From: Streptomyces sp. 11x1
Lineage (GTDB): Bacteria; Actinomycetota; Actinomycetes; Streptomycetales; Streptomycetaceae
NCBI RefSeq assembly: GCF_032598905.1
Contig: NZ_CP122458.1
Coordinates: forward strand, 2,976,001-3,040,000
Direction: 5' to 3'
Length of the DNA stretch: 64,000 nt
The notes beneath the pieces were generated by a model. That model ran no database searches, was not told where the DNA came from, and worked only from the letters and a program-made list of their open reading frames with translations. Both the position numbers and the translations under genes were made by a program. Numbering within the stretch: position 1 is the stretch's first letter; every line of letters begins with the position of its first letter. Shown here piece after piece: positions 26,356-35,865 of this stretch.

Positions 26356-29309
26356 CCGACCTCGTGGACTCCATGGACTTCGACGAACTCCGCCGGGCCA
26401 TGGCGGAGAACCACGAGCAGCCGGAGGGCCCGGCGCGCAACGCGCGCGCGGAGCGGCTGCTCGCCGAGGCCGAGAAGCTGAACGAGCCGCTCGCCGTGAT
26501 CGAGGCGCTCGGGCACCAGCTGAAGGTCTACAACTACAGCTCCGAGAAAGCCAAGATGTTCGTCCCCTTCGCGCGCCTGCTGCGCATGTGGGACGAACGG
26601 CCGGAGGACTTCGACGAGTACGAGATCCACTCCCTGCACTGGGTGTTCAAGTGGATGTCGGCCGGCATGCTGAACCAGCCGCACATTCCGCTGGCCTCCA
26701 TCGAGAAGTGGCTCGGCGAGATGGAGCACCGCTACCGGCTCGCCGGGCACTCGGAACGGGCCGTGCGCAGCGCCGAGTTCAGTGTGGCCGCGCACATCGG
26801 TGACCTGGAGCGGGCCGAGCGGGCGTACGGGGCGTGGCTGGCCGCCGACCGGGACACGATGGCCGACTGCCACGCCTGCGAGCTGCACGGGCAGGGCTGG
26901 TGGCGGGCGCGGCGCCGGGAGGACGCCGAGGCGCTGGAGCTGTGGGCGCCGGTCCTGGAGGGCGAGTACACCTGCGCCCACGAGCCGCACACCGTCCTCG
27001 CGTCCTCGCTGGTGCCGCTGCTGCGCCTGGGGCGCCCGGACGAGGCGCGGGCCCACCATCTGCGGGGTTTCCGGATGGTGCGGGCCATGGAGAGCATGCG
27101 GGGCGCGTACGCGGACCATGTGGAGTTCTGCGCCCTGACCGGCAACGAGGCGCGCGGCCTGGAGCTGCTGGCCGAGCGTCCGGCGTACTTCACCGATTCC
27201 GGCGACCCGCGCAGCAAGCTCGACTACCTGAGCGTGGTGGCCCTGCTCATGGACCGCCTCACCGCGCGCGGGCTGGGCGAGCAGAGCGTCCCCGGTCCCG
27301 CCGGCCGGGAGTGGACCGCCCGCGAACTGGCCTCGCACGCGCGCGAGGAGGCCTTCGCGCTGGCCGCGCTCTTCGACGCGCGCAACGGCACGGCGTACGT
27401 CAGCACGCACGTTCGGGAGCGGATGGACCGGCGCCCCCTGCTGGATCGGCTGCCGCTGGGCGTGCGCGCGAAGCGGACCGCCGTGACCGTGCCCGCGCCC
27501 CGGCAGCCCGCCGCCGGGGAGAACACGGAGACCGCCGCCGCTCCCCAGGGCCTGCCCGCGCTCCTCGCCGAGGCGCGGCGGCTCTCGGCGTCCCTGCACC
27601 CCGGTTCCGTCGAGGCCTGGGCCGCCGTGGCGCGGGCCGCCGACACCGAGGGCGCGGAGCTGGACGCCTGGGACCGCGCGGAGATCGTGGACCACGAGGC
27701 GATCGGCCTCGGGCCGGAGGGCCGCCCTCTCTTCGAACGCGCGGCCGACATGTACGAGGCGGCGGGCGACCCCGGCGAGGCACTGGCGGCACGCGCGCGT
27801 GCCGCGAACGTCCACGCCCTCACGGGCCAGGTGGACGCCGCCGTGGAGCTGATGGTCGAGCCGTACGAGCGGATCCTCGCCCTCTGGTCGGCCGGCGGGA
27901 CAGGCGCGCCGCAGACGGCCTCCGTGCTGGTCGGGCGGGCACGGATACTCGTGCAGCGGACGCACGAGTCCGAGGAGGCCGACGCGGTGGCCCTGGCCGA
28001 GGAGGCCGTGCGGGAGCTGGCGGACTTCGTCGAGCCGCGCCGCGCGGAGGACGTACGGCTGGCCTCGCGGGCCGCGGAGGCGCGGGGCATGCTCGGGGAA
28101 CTGGCCGCGCGCGGCGGTGACGCCGAGACGGCCGCCGAACTGTTCGCGGAGGCCGCGGAACGGTACGTGGCAGCGGGGCTGCCGTGGTTCGCGGTGCAGT
28201 ACGAGGCGCGGCTCGCCGGGGTGGCGCACCACCTGGGGGACCTGGCGACCGCGGAGCGGGCGGCCCGGGCGGCGTTGGAGCACGGCGGGTCCGAGCTGGA
28301 GCTGGTGGGCCACGCCCAGCTGCGCCTCCAGCTGGCCGAGTTGTTGGGCTCCGGTGAACGGGTCGAGGAGGCCGCCGAGCAGGCCCTGGAGGCGGCGCAC
28401 TGGGCCGACGAGGCGGGCGAGGGTCCGACGCTCGGCTCCTGGGCCCGGCACCTGCTCGGCGGGTTCCTGCTGCGGCTGGGGCGGTGGGCGGAGGCGGCCG
28501 AGGTGCTGGAGTCGGCGCTCCCCGACCTCACGGCCGAGACCCACGGGGACGGGGCGGTCGCGCAGACCTTGTGGTGGCTCGGGGACTGCCACACCGAGCT
28601 GGGCGAGCACCGCGAGGCGGCGGAACGCTGGCTGCGGGCCGCCGACATCGCCCGGCACTGGCCCGAGCAGCGCGACCACGCCATGCTCGCCCATCTCGCC
28701 GCCGAGGCGCTGGCGCGCGCGGGGCTGTCCGCCGACGCCGACCGGGCGTACGCACGCGCGGTCGACCTCTGGGGCGAGCTGGGCAACGTCCACGGGTACG
28801 TGCGGGCGCTGCGGGCGCGGGCGTGGTACGCGGCGCGGGAGAGCGGTGAGGCTCCCGGGCCCGCGGACCTGGACGAGGCCCGGGAGCTGATGGGGGACGC
28901 GGTGGCGGGCTGCGAGGCGGCCCTGTCCGACGTGACCGGGGAGGAGAACCGGCGGCGGATCTTCGCGGAGCTCGGCGAGACCTACCGGCAGTTCGGCGAC
29001 CTGCTCGCCCGGTCCGTGGCCGAGGACGCGGAACTCGCCTCGTTCGGGCCGGTCTTCGAGGAGGCGTTGGGGTTCGTCGAGCGGGCGGTGTCGGTGTACG
29101 GGTCGTTGGGGCCGGACTTCGTCGACGCGCGTACCGCCGCGGAGCTGGCGGCGGGGTGGTTGGAGGTGGACCTTCGGCGGGGTGCTGCGGCGGCCGCGCG
29201 GGCCCGGGAGGTGTTGTCCGTGTTCGCGGACGGGAGTGACGGCGAGGAGACGGTGGTGGCTCGGCGGGTGGAGGCGGGGCGGCTGCTGGAGGCGACGGAG
29301 CGGGGCTGA
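26352..29309 (+). CDS. Large tetratricopeptide-repeat protein paired with HSP90
   Basis: This cytosolic helical protein of 985 residues has no signal peptide or membrane segment. Repeat-like helix pairs recur along its length: 'SFRMVRAMESM'-type helices in the first third, then 'LFERAADMYEAAGDPGEALAARARA', 'EAAEQALEAAHWADEAGEGP' and 'HREAAERWLRAADIARHW', typical of TPR arrays. The first 270 residues ('LHWVFKWMSAGMLNQPHIPL', 'DCHACELHGQGWWRARRRED') form a distinct conserved N-terminal module with several Cys and His. A Pro/Ala linker lies near residues 380-395. The GTG start overlaps the HSP90-like stop. Co-chaperone or scaffold function is inferred from this coupling. Confidence 0.8.
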   Translation: MTDLVDSMDFDELRRAMAENHEQPEGPARNARAERLLAEAEKLNEPLAVIEALGHQLKVYNYSSEKAKMFVPFARLLRMWDERPEDFDEYEIHSLHWVFKWMSAGMLNQPHIPLASIEKWLGEMEHRYRLAGHSERAVRSAEFSVAAHIGDLERAERAYGAWLAADRDTMADCHACELHGQGWWRARRREDAEALELWAPVLEGEYTCAHEPHTVLASSLVPLLRLGRPDEARAHHLRGFRMVRAMESMRGAYADHVEFCALTGNEARGLELLAERPAYFTDSGDPRSKLDYLSVVALLMDRLTARGLGEQSVPGPAGREWTARELASHAREEAFALAALFDARNGTAYVSTHVRERMDRRPLLDRLPLGVRAKRTAVTVPAPRQPAAGENTETAAAPQGLPALLAEARRLSASLHPGSVEAWAAVARAADTEGAELDAWDRAEIVDHEAIGLGPEGRPLFERAADMYEAAGDPGEALAARARAANVHALTGQVDAAVELMVEPYERILALWSAGGTGAPQTASVLVGRARILVQRTHESEEADAVALAEEAVRELADFVEPRRAEDVRLASRAAEARGMLGELAARGGDAETAAELFAEAAERYVAAGLPWFAVQYEARLAGVAHHLGDLATAERAARAALEHGGSELELVGHAQLRLQLAELLGSGERVEEAAEQALEAAHWADEAGEGPTLGSWARHLLGGFLLRLGRWAEAAEVLESALPDLTAETHGDGAVAQTLWWLGDCHTELGEHREAAERWLRAADIARHWPEQRDHAMLAHLAAEALARAGLSADADRAYARAVDLWGELGNVHGYVRALRARAWYAARESGEAPGPADLDEARELMGDAVAGCEAALSDVTGEENRRRIFAELGETYRQFGDLLARSVAEDAELASFGPVFEEALGFVERAVSVYGSLGPDFVDARTAAELAAGWLEVDLRRGAAAAARAREVLSVFADGSDGEETVVARRVEAGRLLEATERG

Positions 29310-29331
29310 GTGGCCGGGGGCGCCTCCGATG

Positions 29332-29506
29332 TCCTTCGCCCCCGCCGCCCCTACCCGTCCCTCCCCCACTCTCGGCTTCGCCCCTTCGACCCCGCTCGCT
29401 TGTCGGTCGTCCGTGGCCTGGTGGGGCTTCTCGCGCAGTTCCCCGCGCCCCTATTAGGGGCGCGGGGAACTGCGCGAACGGGGTCCGGGGCGGCGGGGGC
29501 GAAGGA
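29332..29506. repeat. Nested palindromes with the dispersed repeat
   Basis: The inner palindrome has perfect 22-bp arms (29431-29452, 29456-29477) around a 3-base loop. It consists of two facing copies of the GCGCAGTTCCCCGCGCCCC element. Outer perfect 20-bp arms (29332-29351, 29487-29506) lie at the very 3' ends of the convergent TPR and FakA-like genes. The structure can terminate both transcripts. Confidence 0.9.
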
Positions 29507-29510
29507 GTCG

Positions 29511-31238
29511 CTACTCCACTCCGATCAGCAGCAACGCCCCCTGCCGCCCACCCCGGTACACCACCGTGTCCACCGCCAGATACCCCTCACGCACCCTGGC
29601 CTCCACGTGCTCCACGACCTCCGCGGGCGCCTCGTCCCCCAGGACCAGCGTGACCATCTCACCACCCGCCGCCAGCATCCGGTCGACCACCGCCGCCGCG
29701 GTCACCGTCACGTCGGAGCCGATGACGGCGACATCCCCGTCGACGAGACCGAGGACATCACCGGCCTGACAGATGCCCGCCATGGTCCAGGACTCACGCT
29801 CGGCGATGACGACCTCGGCGTACCGGGTGGCACCGGCGGCGGAGGTCATGGAGACGACGTCCTCGTCGAAGCGCCGGTCGGGCTCGTGGACGGCGAGGGC
29901 GGCGATGCCCTGGACGGCCGAGCGGGTGGGGATGAGGGCGACCCGGACACCCTCGGCGCGGGCCTGCTCGGCGGCGGCCGCCGCAGTGTGCCGCAGATCC
30001 GCGTCGTTGGGCAGCAGCACCACCTCACGCGCGTGGGCACGTCGTACGGCCTCCACCAGCTCGCCGCTGGCGGGCGGCTCCCCGGGCCGGGCCAGCACCG
30101 TGGTCGCGCCGGCCTCGGCGTAGAGCCCGGCCAGCCCCTCCCCCGGCACGACGGCCACCACGGCCCGCTGGGCGCGCTCGCGCGGCTGCCGCCCGGCCTC
30201 GCCGGTCATGTGGGCGTCCTCGGCCCCGAAGTGGGTGATCCGGATCCGGTACGGCCGCCCGGCCTCGACCCCGGCCTCCACGGCCGCCCCCGCGTCGTCG
30301 ACGTGCACATGGACGTTCCACAGCCCGTCGCCGCCGACCACGACGAGGGAGTCCCCGAGCTCGTCCAGGCACCGCCGCAGTCGGGCCACCGCCGCGTCCT
30401 CCGCCTCCAGGAGGTAGATCACCTCGAAGGCCGGGCCGCCCGCCTCGGGCCGGTCGTCCCCGTCGCAGACCTCCGCCACGGCTTCGGCGACGGCCACGCG
30501 CGCGTGCACAGCGGGCACGGCCACCGCCCTCGGCGCCTCCCCCGTGAACGTCTCCACCAGCGCCGCCAGCACCGCCACCAGGCCCCGTCCGCCCGCGTCC
30601 ACGACGCCGGCGCGGGCCAGGGCGGCCAGCTGGGCGGGGGTCGCCGCCAGGGCCCGGCCGGCGCCCTCGTAGGCGGCACGGGCGACGGTCCCGCAGTCGT
30701 CCTCGGCGTCGCCGGCCGCGTCGGCGGCGGCGGAGGCTACCGTGAGCACCGTGCCCTCGACCGGGTGCGCGACGGCGTCCCGGGCGGAGTCGGCGGCGTG
30801 CCGCAGGGCGAGCCGCAGCCCCCGGCCGTCGGTGCGGGGCGCCTCGCCGTCGTCGGCGAGGACCTGGGCCATGCCCCGCAGAAGCTGGGCGAGGATCGTC
30901 CCGGAGTTCCCCCGGGCACCGATGAGCGCGCCGTGCGCCATGGCCCGCGCGGCCTCGGCGAGTGTGGGCTGCCCCGCTCCGGCGGACGGGCCCCCTCCGG
31001 CGTACCGCCCTTCCCCGACGGGCGGACCCGCCGTCTCGTGGCCCGCGAACACCGCCTCGACGGCCCCGGCGGCCGACTCCATCGTCAGGTACAGGTTGGT
31101 GCCGGTGTCGCCGTCGGCCACCGGGTACACGTTGATCGCGTCGATCTCCTCGCGCGCGCGTCCCAGCGCCGCCAGCGCGAGTCCGCACCAGGTGCGCACC
31201 GCGAGAGCATCGAAGAATGTCTGCGGCACCTGCGGCAC
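29511..31238 (-). CDS. DhaL/FakA-like kinase-domain protein (YloV family)
   Basis: The 575-residue protein has an N-terminal DhaL (DAK2) ATP-binding domain: 'INVYPVADGDTGTNLYLTM' (about 35-53) carries the Asp cluster that binds Mg-ATP, and 'GARGNSGTILAQLLRG' (about 105-120) follows. The C-terminal half resembles the FakA/YloV region that contacts acyl-binding FakB. FakA phosphorylates FakB-bound fatty acids; no FakB gene is in the window, so substrate use is inferred only. GTG 31238 has AAGGAGG five bases upstream; the nonamer GTGCCGCAG is duplicated there, giving a second possible start. Divergent from rpmB, as in many genomes. Confidence 0.85.
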   Translation of the reverse strand: MPQVPQTFFDALAVRTWCGLALAALGRAREEIDAINVYPVADGDTGTNLYLTMESAAGAVEAVFAGHETAGPPVGEGRYAGGGPSAGAGQPTLAEAARAMAHGALIGARGNSGTILAQLLRGMAQVLADDGEAPRTDGRGLRLALRHAADSARDAVAHPVEGTVLTVASAAADAAGDAEDDCGTVARAAYEGAGRALAATPAQLAALARAGVVDAGGRGLVAVLAALVETFTGEAPRAVAVPAVHARVAVAEAVAEVCDGDDRPEAGGPAFEVIYLLEAEDAAVARLRRCLDELGDSLVVVGGDGLWNVHVHVDDAGAAVEAGVEAGRPYRIRITHFGAEDAHMTGEAGRQPRERAQRAVVAVVPGEGLAGLYAEAGATTVLARPGEPPASGELVEAVRRAHAREVVLLPNDADLRHTAAAAAEQARAEGVRVALIPTRSAVQGIAALAVHEPDRRFDEDVVSMTSAAGATRYAEVVIAERESWTMAGICQAGDVLGLVDGDVAVIGSDVTVTAAAVVDRMLAAGGEMVTLVLGDEAPAEVVEHVEARVREGYLAVDTVVYRGGRQGALLLIGVE

Positions 31239-31484
31239 CTGCGCCTCCTTGAGCTGCTGGGATGGACGCAGAGTAGACCTTGGAGGGGTGTCCGCCGGAA
31301 GGGGGCGGGGCAGTGCTCCTGAGCAGCCATGGTAGTTTCGTTGTACTGGCGCAGTCGTTGTATGCTGCTCCGGTTGCCCGATCCACATCGGGCCATTCCC
31401 CTGGCAACGCCACTCAGATCTCTGATCTCGATCCCGGCCTGCCGGGATCATCCGTAAGTGCATCTGAAGTCTTTGGAGTGACCC

Positions 31485-31670
31485 GTGGCTGCCAACTGCG
31501 ACGTCTGCGGCAAGGGGCCGGGCTTCGGCAACAACATCTCGCACTCGCACCGCCGTACGTCCCGTCGCTGGAACCCGAACATCCAGCGCGTCCGTACCGT
31601 GGTCGGCGGGACGCCGAAGCGCGTGAACGCCTGCACCTCGTGCATCAAGGCCGGCAAGGTCTCGCGCTGA
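31485..31670 (+). CDS. rpmB: Ribosomal protein L28, zinc-ribbon form
   Basis: The 61-residue large-subunit protein has '[20 protein letters not shown]' at the start and a second CxxC pair ('CTSC') near the end, so it is the zinc-containing paralogue. GTG 31485 is preceded by GGAG. It is divergent from the FakA-like gene and ends at a strong terminator. Confidence 0.97.
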   Translation: MAANCDVCGKGPGFGNNISHSHRRTSRRWNPNIQRVRTVVGGTPKRVNACTSCIKAGKVSR

Positions 31671-31711
31671 CGCACAGCTAAGCGCGCGGCCACTGCTGGT
31701 TCGCTGCATCG

Positions 31712-31742
31712 AGCCGGTCCACCTGGAGTGGACCGGCTTTTT
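31712..31742 (+). terminator. Terminator of rpmB
   Basis: A perfect 11-bp stem AGCCGGTCCAC/GTGGACCGGCT with a 5-base loop is followed by a T run. It also faces the 3' end of thiD. Confidence 0.9.
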
Positions 31743-31764
31743 GCTGTCCCTGACACACCGCGGA

Positions 31765-32570
<806 letters not shown>

Positions 32571-32574
<4 letters not shown>

Positions 32575-33536
32575 GACTCGATGTCCCCGAAGTGGTCCCA
32601 GCCGCCCTTGCTGGTCCAGGGCGCCCCGTCCACGGTGACCTGCGGCAACGCGGAGGGGTTGAGCACCTCGCCGATCACCTTCCACCGCGCGGGCAGCTTC
32701 ACGTCCTGCGGGAAGGTGGCCACGATCGCGTGGTCCTCGCCGCCGGTGAGCACCCACTGGAGGGGGTCGACGCCGACGGCCTGACCGATGTCGTGCATCT
32801 GGGTGGGGATGTCGATCGCACCGGAGCGGATGTCGATCCGGCACTTGCTCGCCTCGGCGATGTGTCCCAGGTCCGCGATCAGCCCGTCACTGACGTCGCA
32901 CATCGCGGTCGCGCCGAGGGCGGCCGCGGCGGGGCCCGCGTGGTACGGCGGCTCGGGGCGCCGGTGGGCCTCCACGAAGGCGCGCGGCGAGCGGAAGCCC
33001 CGGGAGAGCACCGCGTGCCCGGCGGCGGACCAGCCGAGCCAGCCGGTGACGGCCACGACGTCGCCGGGCTGGGCGCCCGCCCTGGTCACCGGCTCGTGGT
33101 TGCGCAGATCACCGAGCGCGGTGATCGAGATCATGATGGTGTCACCGCGGACGACGTCACCGCCGACCACGGCAGCTCCGGCCACCTGGCACTCGTCACG
33201 CAGGCCGTCCATCAGCTCGGTGGCCCAGGTCACCGGCAGGTCGACGGGCGCGACCAGGCCGAGCAGCAGCGCGGTGGGCACGGCACCCATGGCGGCGATG
33301 TCCGCGAGGTTCTGCGCGGCGGCCTTGCGCCCCACGTCGTAGGCCGTGGACCAGTCGCGCCGGAAGTGCCGCCCCTCCAGGAGGATGTCGGTGCTCGCCA
33401 CGACCCTGCGGTCCGGCGCCGCCACCACGGCGGCGTCGTCGCCGGGGCCGACCCGGACCGCCGGGGTGGTGGTGAGCCGGGAGGTGAGCTCCCTGATGAG
33501 CCCGAACTCCCCCAGCTCTCCCACGGTGCCCTTCAT
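32571..33536 (-). CDS. thiL: Thiamine-monophosphate kinase ThiL
   Basis: ThiL makes thiamine pyrophosphate from thiamine phosphate in the final biosynthetic step. The 321-residue AIR-synthase-like protein has '[13 protein letters not shown]' at the start, '[10 protein letters not shown]' (about 32-41), the metal-binding '[15 protein letters not shown]' and '[16 protein letters not shown]'. ATG 33536 has GAAGGGG upstream; the preceding open frame has no site of similar quality. First gene of the thiL-thiD pair. Confidence 0.95.
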
Positions 33537-33763
33537 CGTCGTATCGCCCCTTCTTGTGCCGCTTCCAGTGTCACAGGCGCCCGGTCGCGGGCCGTTCTCG
33601 TCCTCGGTACGGTCGAGTGGACCGTCAACTTCCGTCGTCCCCGCACCCCGGTGCGTGCGGCGCGGCCCCCCGGGGTCTCCCCCTGGCGCTCGGCGACGCG
33701 ATACCGTGGCGTTCCTTTTCCCGACATGATCCACATGATCCTCGTGGCCGCCCTGGAGGTTCC

Positions 33764-33997
33764 GTGGTACAGGCGTACATCCTGATCCAGACGGAGGTCG
33801 GCAAAGCGTCGACCGTCGCCGACACGATCAGCAAGCTCCCTGGGGTCATCCAGGCCGAGGACGTGACGGGCCCGTACGACGTCATCGTGCGCGCCCAGGC
33901 CGACACCGTCGACGACCTCGGCCGGCTGGTGGTCGCGAAGGTCCAGCAAGTGGACGGGATCACCCGTACCCTGACCTGCCCGGTCGTTCACCTGTAG
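33764..33997 (+). CDS. Stand-alone Lrp/AsnC effector-binding (RAM) domain
   Basis: The 77-residue protein consists only of the ligand-binding and oligomerisation domain of Lrp/AsnC regulators, with no helix-turn-helix. Visible elements are 'AYILIQTEVGKASTVADTI' and 'GPYDVIVRAQADTVDDLGRLV', the usual beta-alpha-beta-beta-alpha-beta pattern. GGAGG lies four bases before GTG 33764. Such proteins are thought to sense amino acids or to modulate partner regulators; the ligand is unknown. Confidence 0.85.
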   Translation: MVQAYILIQTEVGKASTVADTISKLPGVIQAEDVTGPYDVIVRAQADTVDDLGRLVVAKVQQVDGITRTLTCPVVHL

Positions 33998-34005
33998 CCC
34001 CCGTC

Positions 34006-34011
34006 TACCCT
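34006..34011 (+). promoter_or_regulatory. -10 box for leaderless lipoprotein mRNA
   Basis: TACCCT ends six bases before the GTG at 34018, and there is no ribosome-binding site. This fits the leaderless TAnnnT arrangement. Confidence 0.45.
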
Positions 34012-34017
34012 TGCCCG

Positions 34018-34539
34018 GTGAACTCGTTGCGTCACCGGGGCCCCGCTCGTCGCGGGCTGCCCGTCCTGGCTGTTTCGTTGATCGCCGTCGCGGGCTGCTC
34101 CTCAGCAGACGACAGCGGCTCGGCGGCGGTTCCCAGCCCGGGGGCCGCCGCCACGAAACTGTGCCGGAACCTGGACGAGGTGTTGCCGCGGACGGTGGAC
34201 GGTCTCGGCCGCCGGGATCCTCAGCCCGCCTCCTCGCTGACGGCGGGCTGGGGCGACGCGGTGATCATACTGCGCTGTGGGGTGCCCCGGCCGCCCAAGA
34301 TGGTCGACCCAGGGGTGGCGGAGGGACGGGACGCCGACGCGGTCGCCGGGGCCGTCGACGGGGTGGACTGGCTGATGGAGAAGCGGGACGGGGGCGCCTA
34401 CCGCTTCACCACGGCCAATCGCTCCGTGTATGTGGAGGTGTCGGTGACCGCGGATCGGGCCAGGGACGACACCTCGCCGATCCTGGTGGGGCTGGCGCCC
34501 GCCATCAAGAAGGCGGTTCCTGAAGGGGTTGCCTCCTGA
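34018..34539 (+). CDS. DUF3515 lipoprotein
   Basis: The 173-residue exported lipoprotein has a signal peptide with lipobox 'AVAGC' (Cys at about residue 27), followed by a Ser/Ala-rich spacer. The globular part has 'LCRNLDEVLPRTVDG' and 'RRDPQPASSLTAGWGDAVIILRCG', typical of the actinobacterial DUF3515 family, which has no established function. It starts 20 bases after the AsnC-type gene and probably has its own leaderless promoter. The two conserved Cys of the mature part could form a disulfide. Confidence 0.8.
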   Translation: MNSLRHRGPARRGLPVLAVSLIAVAGCSSADDSGSAAVPSPGAAATKLCRNLDEVLPRTVDGLGRRDPQPASSLTAGWGDAVIILRCGVPRPPKMVDPGVAEGRDADAVAGAVDGVDWLMEKRDGGAYRFTTANRSVYVEVSVTADRARDDTSPILVGLAPAIKKAVPEGVAS

Positions 34540-34576
34540 GGGGGTGCCTCAGGAGGCCGTCTGGAGGCTGCGACGC

Positions 34577-34645
34577 CGTCGTGGCTGGTCGCGCCCACGC
34601 GGCGGAGCCGCACATCGACACAGCCCCGCGCCCCTTGTGGGGCTC
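34577..34645. repeat. Variant copy of the dispersed repeat
   Basis: GTCGTGGCTGGTCGCGC and CCCCGCGCCCCTTGTGGGG are present but separated by about 30 bases that replace the AGTT core (ACGCGGCGGAGCCGCAC...). It lies in the convergent gap between the lipoprotein and ddl. Confidence 0.7.
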
Positions 34646-34648
34646 GGG

Positions 34649-35806
34649 TCAGCGCAGGCCCGTCGACCTGTGCAGCGCCGCCTGGATCAGGCGGTCCACC
34701 AGCTCGCCGTACTCCACCCCGCTCGCCTTCCACATCGCGGGGTACATCGAGATCGGTGTGAAGCCGGGGAGCGTGTTGATCTCGTTGATGACGAAGTCGC
34801 CCTCCTCCGTGAGGAAGAAGTCGGCGCGCACCAGACCCTCGCAGGAGGCGGCCTCGAAGGCGTCGACCGCGAGCTGCTGGACCTCGGCGGTCTCCTCCGG
34901 GGTCAGCGGGGCCGGGACGATGCCCGGGGTCGAGTCGATGTACTTCGCCTCGAAGTCGTAGTAGGCGTGGGCCTCGGGCGGCGGGATCTCGGCGGGGACG
35001 GAGGCGCGCGGGCCGTCCTCGAACTCCAGGACGCCGCACTCGATCTCCCGGCCGCGCAGGGCCGCCTCGACCAGGATCTTCGGGTCGTGGCGCTGGGCCT
35101 CGGCAATGGCCTCGTCGAGGCCGACGATGTCGTCGACCTTGGTGATGCCGATGGAGGAGCCCGCGCGGGCGGGCTTCACGAAGAGGGGCCAGCCGTGCTC
35201 ACCGGCGAGATCGATGATCTTCTTGCGGGCGGCCGACTCGTCGAGCTGCCACTCGCGCGGCCTGATCACCACGTACGGGCCGACCTTGAGCCCGAAGGAG
35301 GTGAACACCCTCTTCATGTACTCCTTGTCCTGGCCGACGGCCGAGGCGAGGACGCCCGAGCCGACGTACGGGACGCCGGAGAGTTCCAGAAGGCCCTGGA
35401 GGGTGCCGTCCTCGCCGTACGGGCCGTGCAGGACGGGGAAGACGACATCGACCTCGCCGAGGGCCTTGGGCACCGAACCGGGCTCGCTGTAGACGACTTC
35501 GCGGTTGGCGGGGTCGACGGGCAGGATCACGCCGCCCTCCCGGGACTCGGCGAGCTCCTCGACGCTCGGCGTACGGCGGTCGGTGATCGCCATCCGCTCC
35601 GGTTCGTCGGCGGTGAGCGCCCAACGGCCGTCCCGCGTGATGCCGATCGGCAGGACGTCGTACTTCGTCCGGTCGATGGCTCGCAGTACGGCGCCGGCCG
35701 TGACCACGGAGATCCCGTGTTCCGAGCTGCGGCCGCCGAAGACGACGGCCACGCGCGGCTTGCGGGACGGCTGCTCAGGGCTCTGGGGGAGGTTCTCGCT
35801 GCTCAT
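34649..35806 (-). CDS. ddl: D-alanine--D-alanine ligase
   Basis: Ddl joins two D-Ala for peptidoglycan precursors. The 385-residue ATP-grasp enzyme has 'VVFGGRSSEHGISVV' (about 21-35), 'LHGPYGEDGTLQGLLEL', 'KPARAGSSIGITKV' (ATP-binding loop) and the C-terminal 'FLTEEGDFVINEINTLPGF' metal and substrate site. ATG 35806 is natural for the family. Encoded next to gpsA, as in other streptomycetes. Confidence 0.96.
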   Translation of the reverse strand: MSSENLPQSPEQPSRKPRVAVVFGGRSSEHGISVVTAGAVLRAIDRTKYDVLPIGITRDGRWALTADEPERMAITDRRTPSVEELAESREGGVILPVDPANREVVYSEPGSVPKALGEVDVVFPVLHGPYGEDGTLQGLLELSGVPYVGSGVLASAVGQDKEYMKRVFTSFGLKVGPYVVIRPREWQLDESAARKKIIDLAGEHGWPLFVKPARAGSSIGITKVDDIVGLDEAIAEAQRHDPKILVEAALRGREIECGVLEFEDGPRASVPAEIPPPEAHAYYDFEAKYIDSTPGIVPAPLTPEETAEVQQLAVDAFEAASCEGLVRADFFLTEEGDFVINEINTLPGFTPISMYPAMWKASGVEYGELVDRLIQAALHRSTGLR

Positions 35807-35865
35807 ATCGCGACGAGAGTACCCGGTGGTAGGGCGCGAGTCAGTGCCCGAACGGTCGCTTTCGC

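Noticed and set aside
25764..29369. A 1201-codon open frame opposite the TPR gene
   Set aside because: Pro/Arg/Gly-rich translation without any domain; antisense artefact of G+C bias.
24460..31238. Biosynthetic gene cluster
   Set aside because: No synthase, tailoring or resistance genes; the genes are chaperone-like and housekeeping.
33537..33763. TPP riboswitch upstream of thiL
   Set aside because: No CUGAGA or ACCUGA elements were found.
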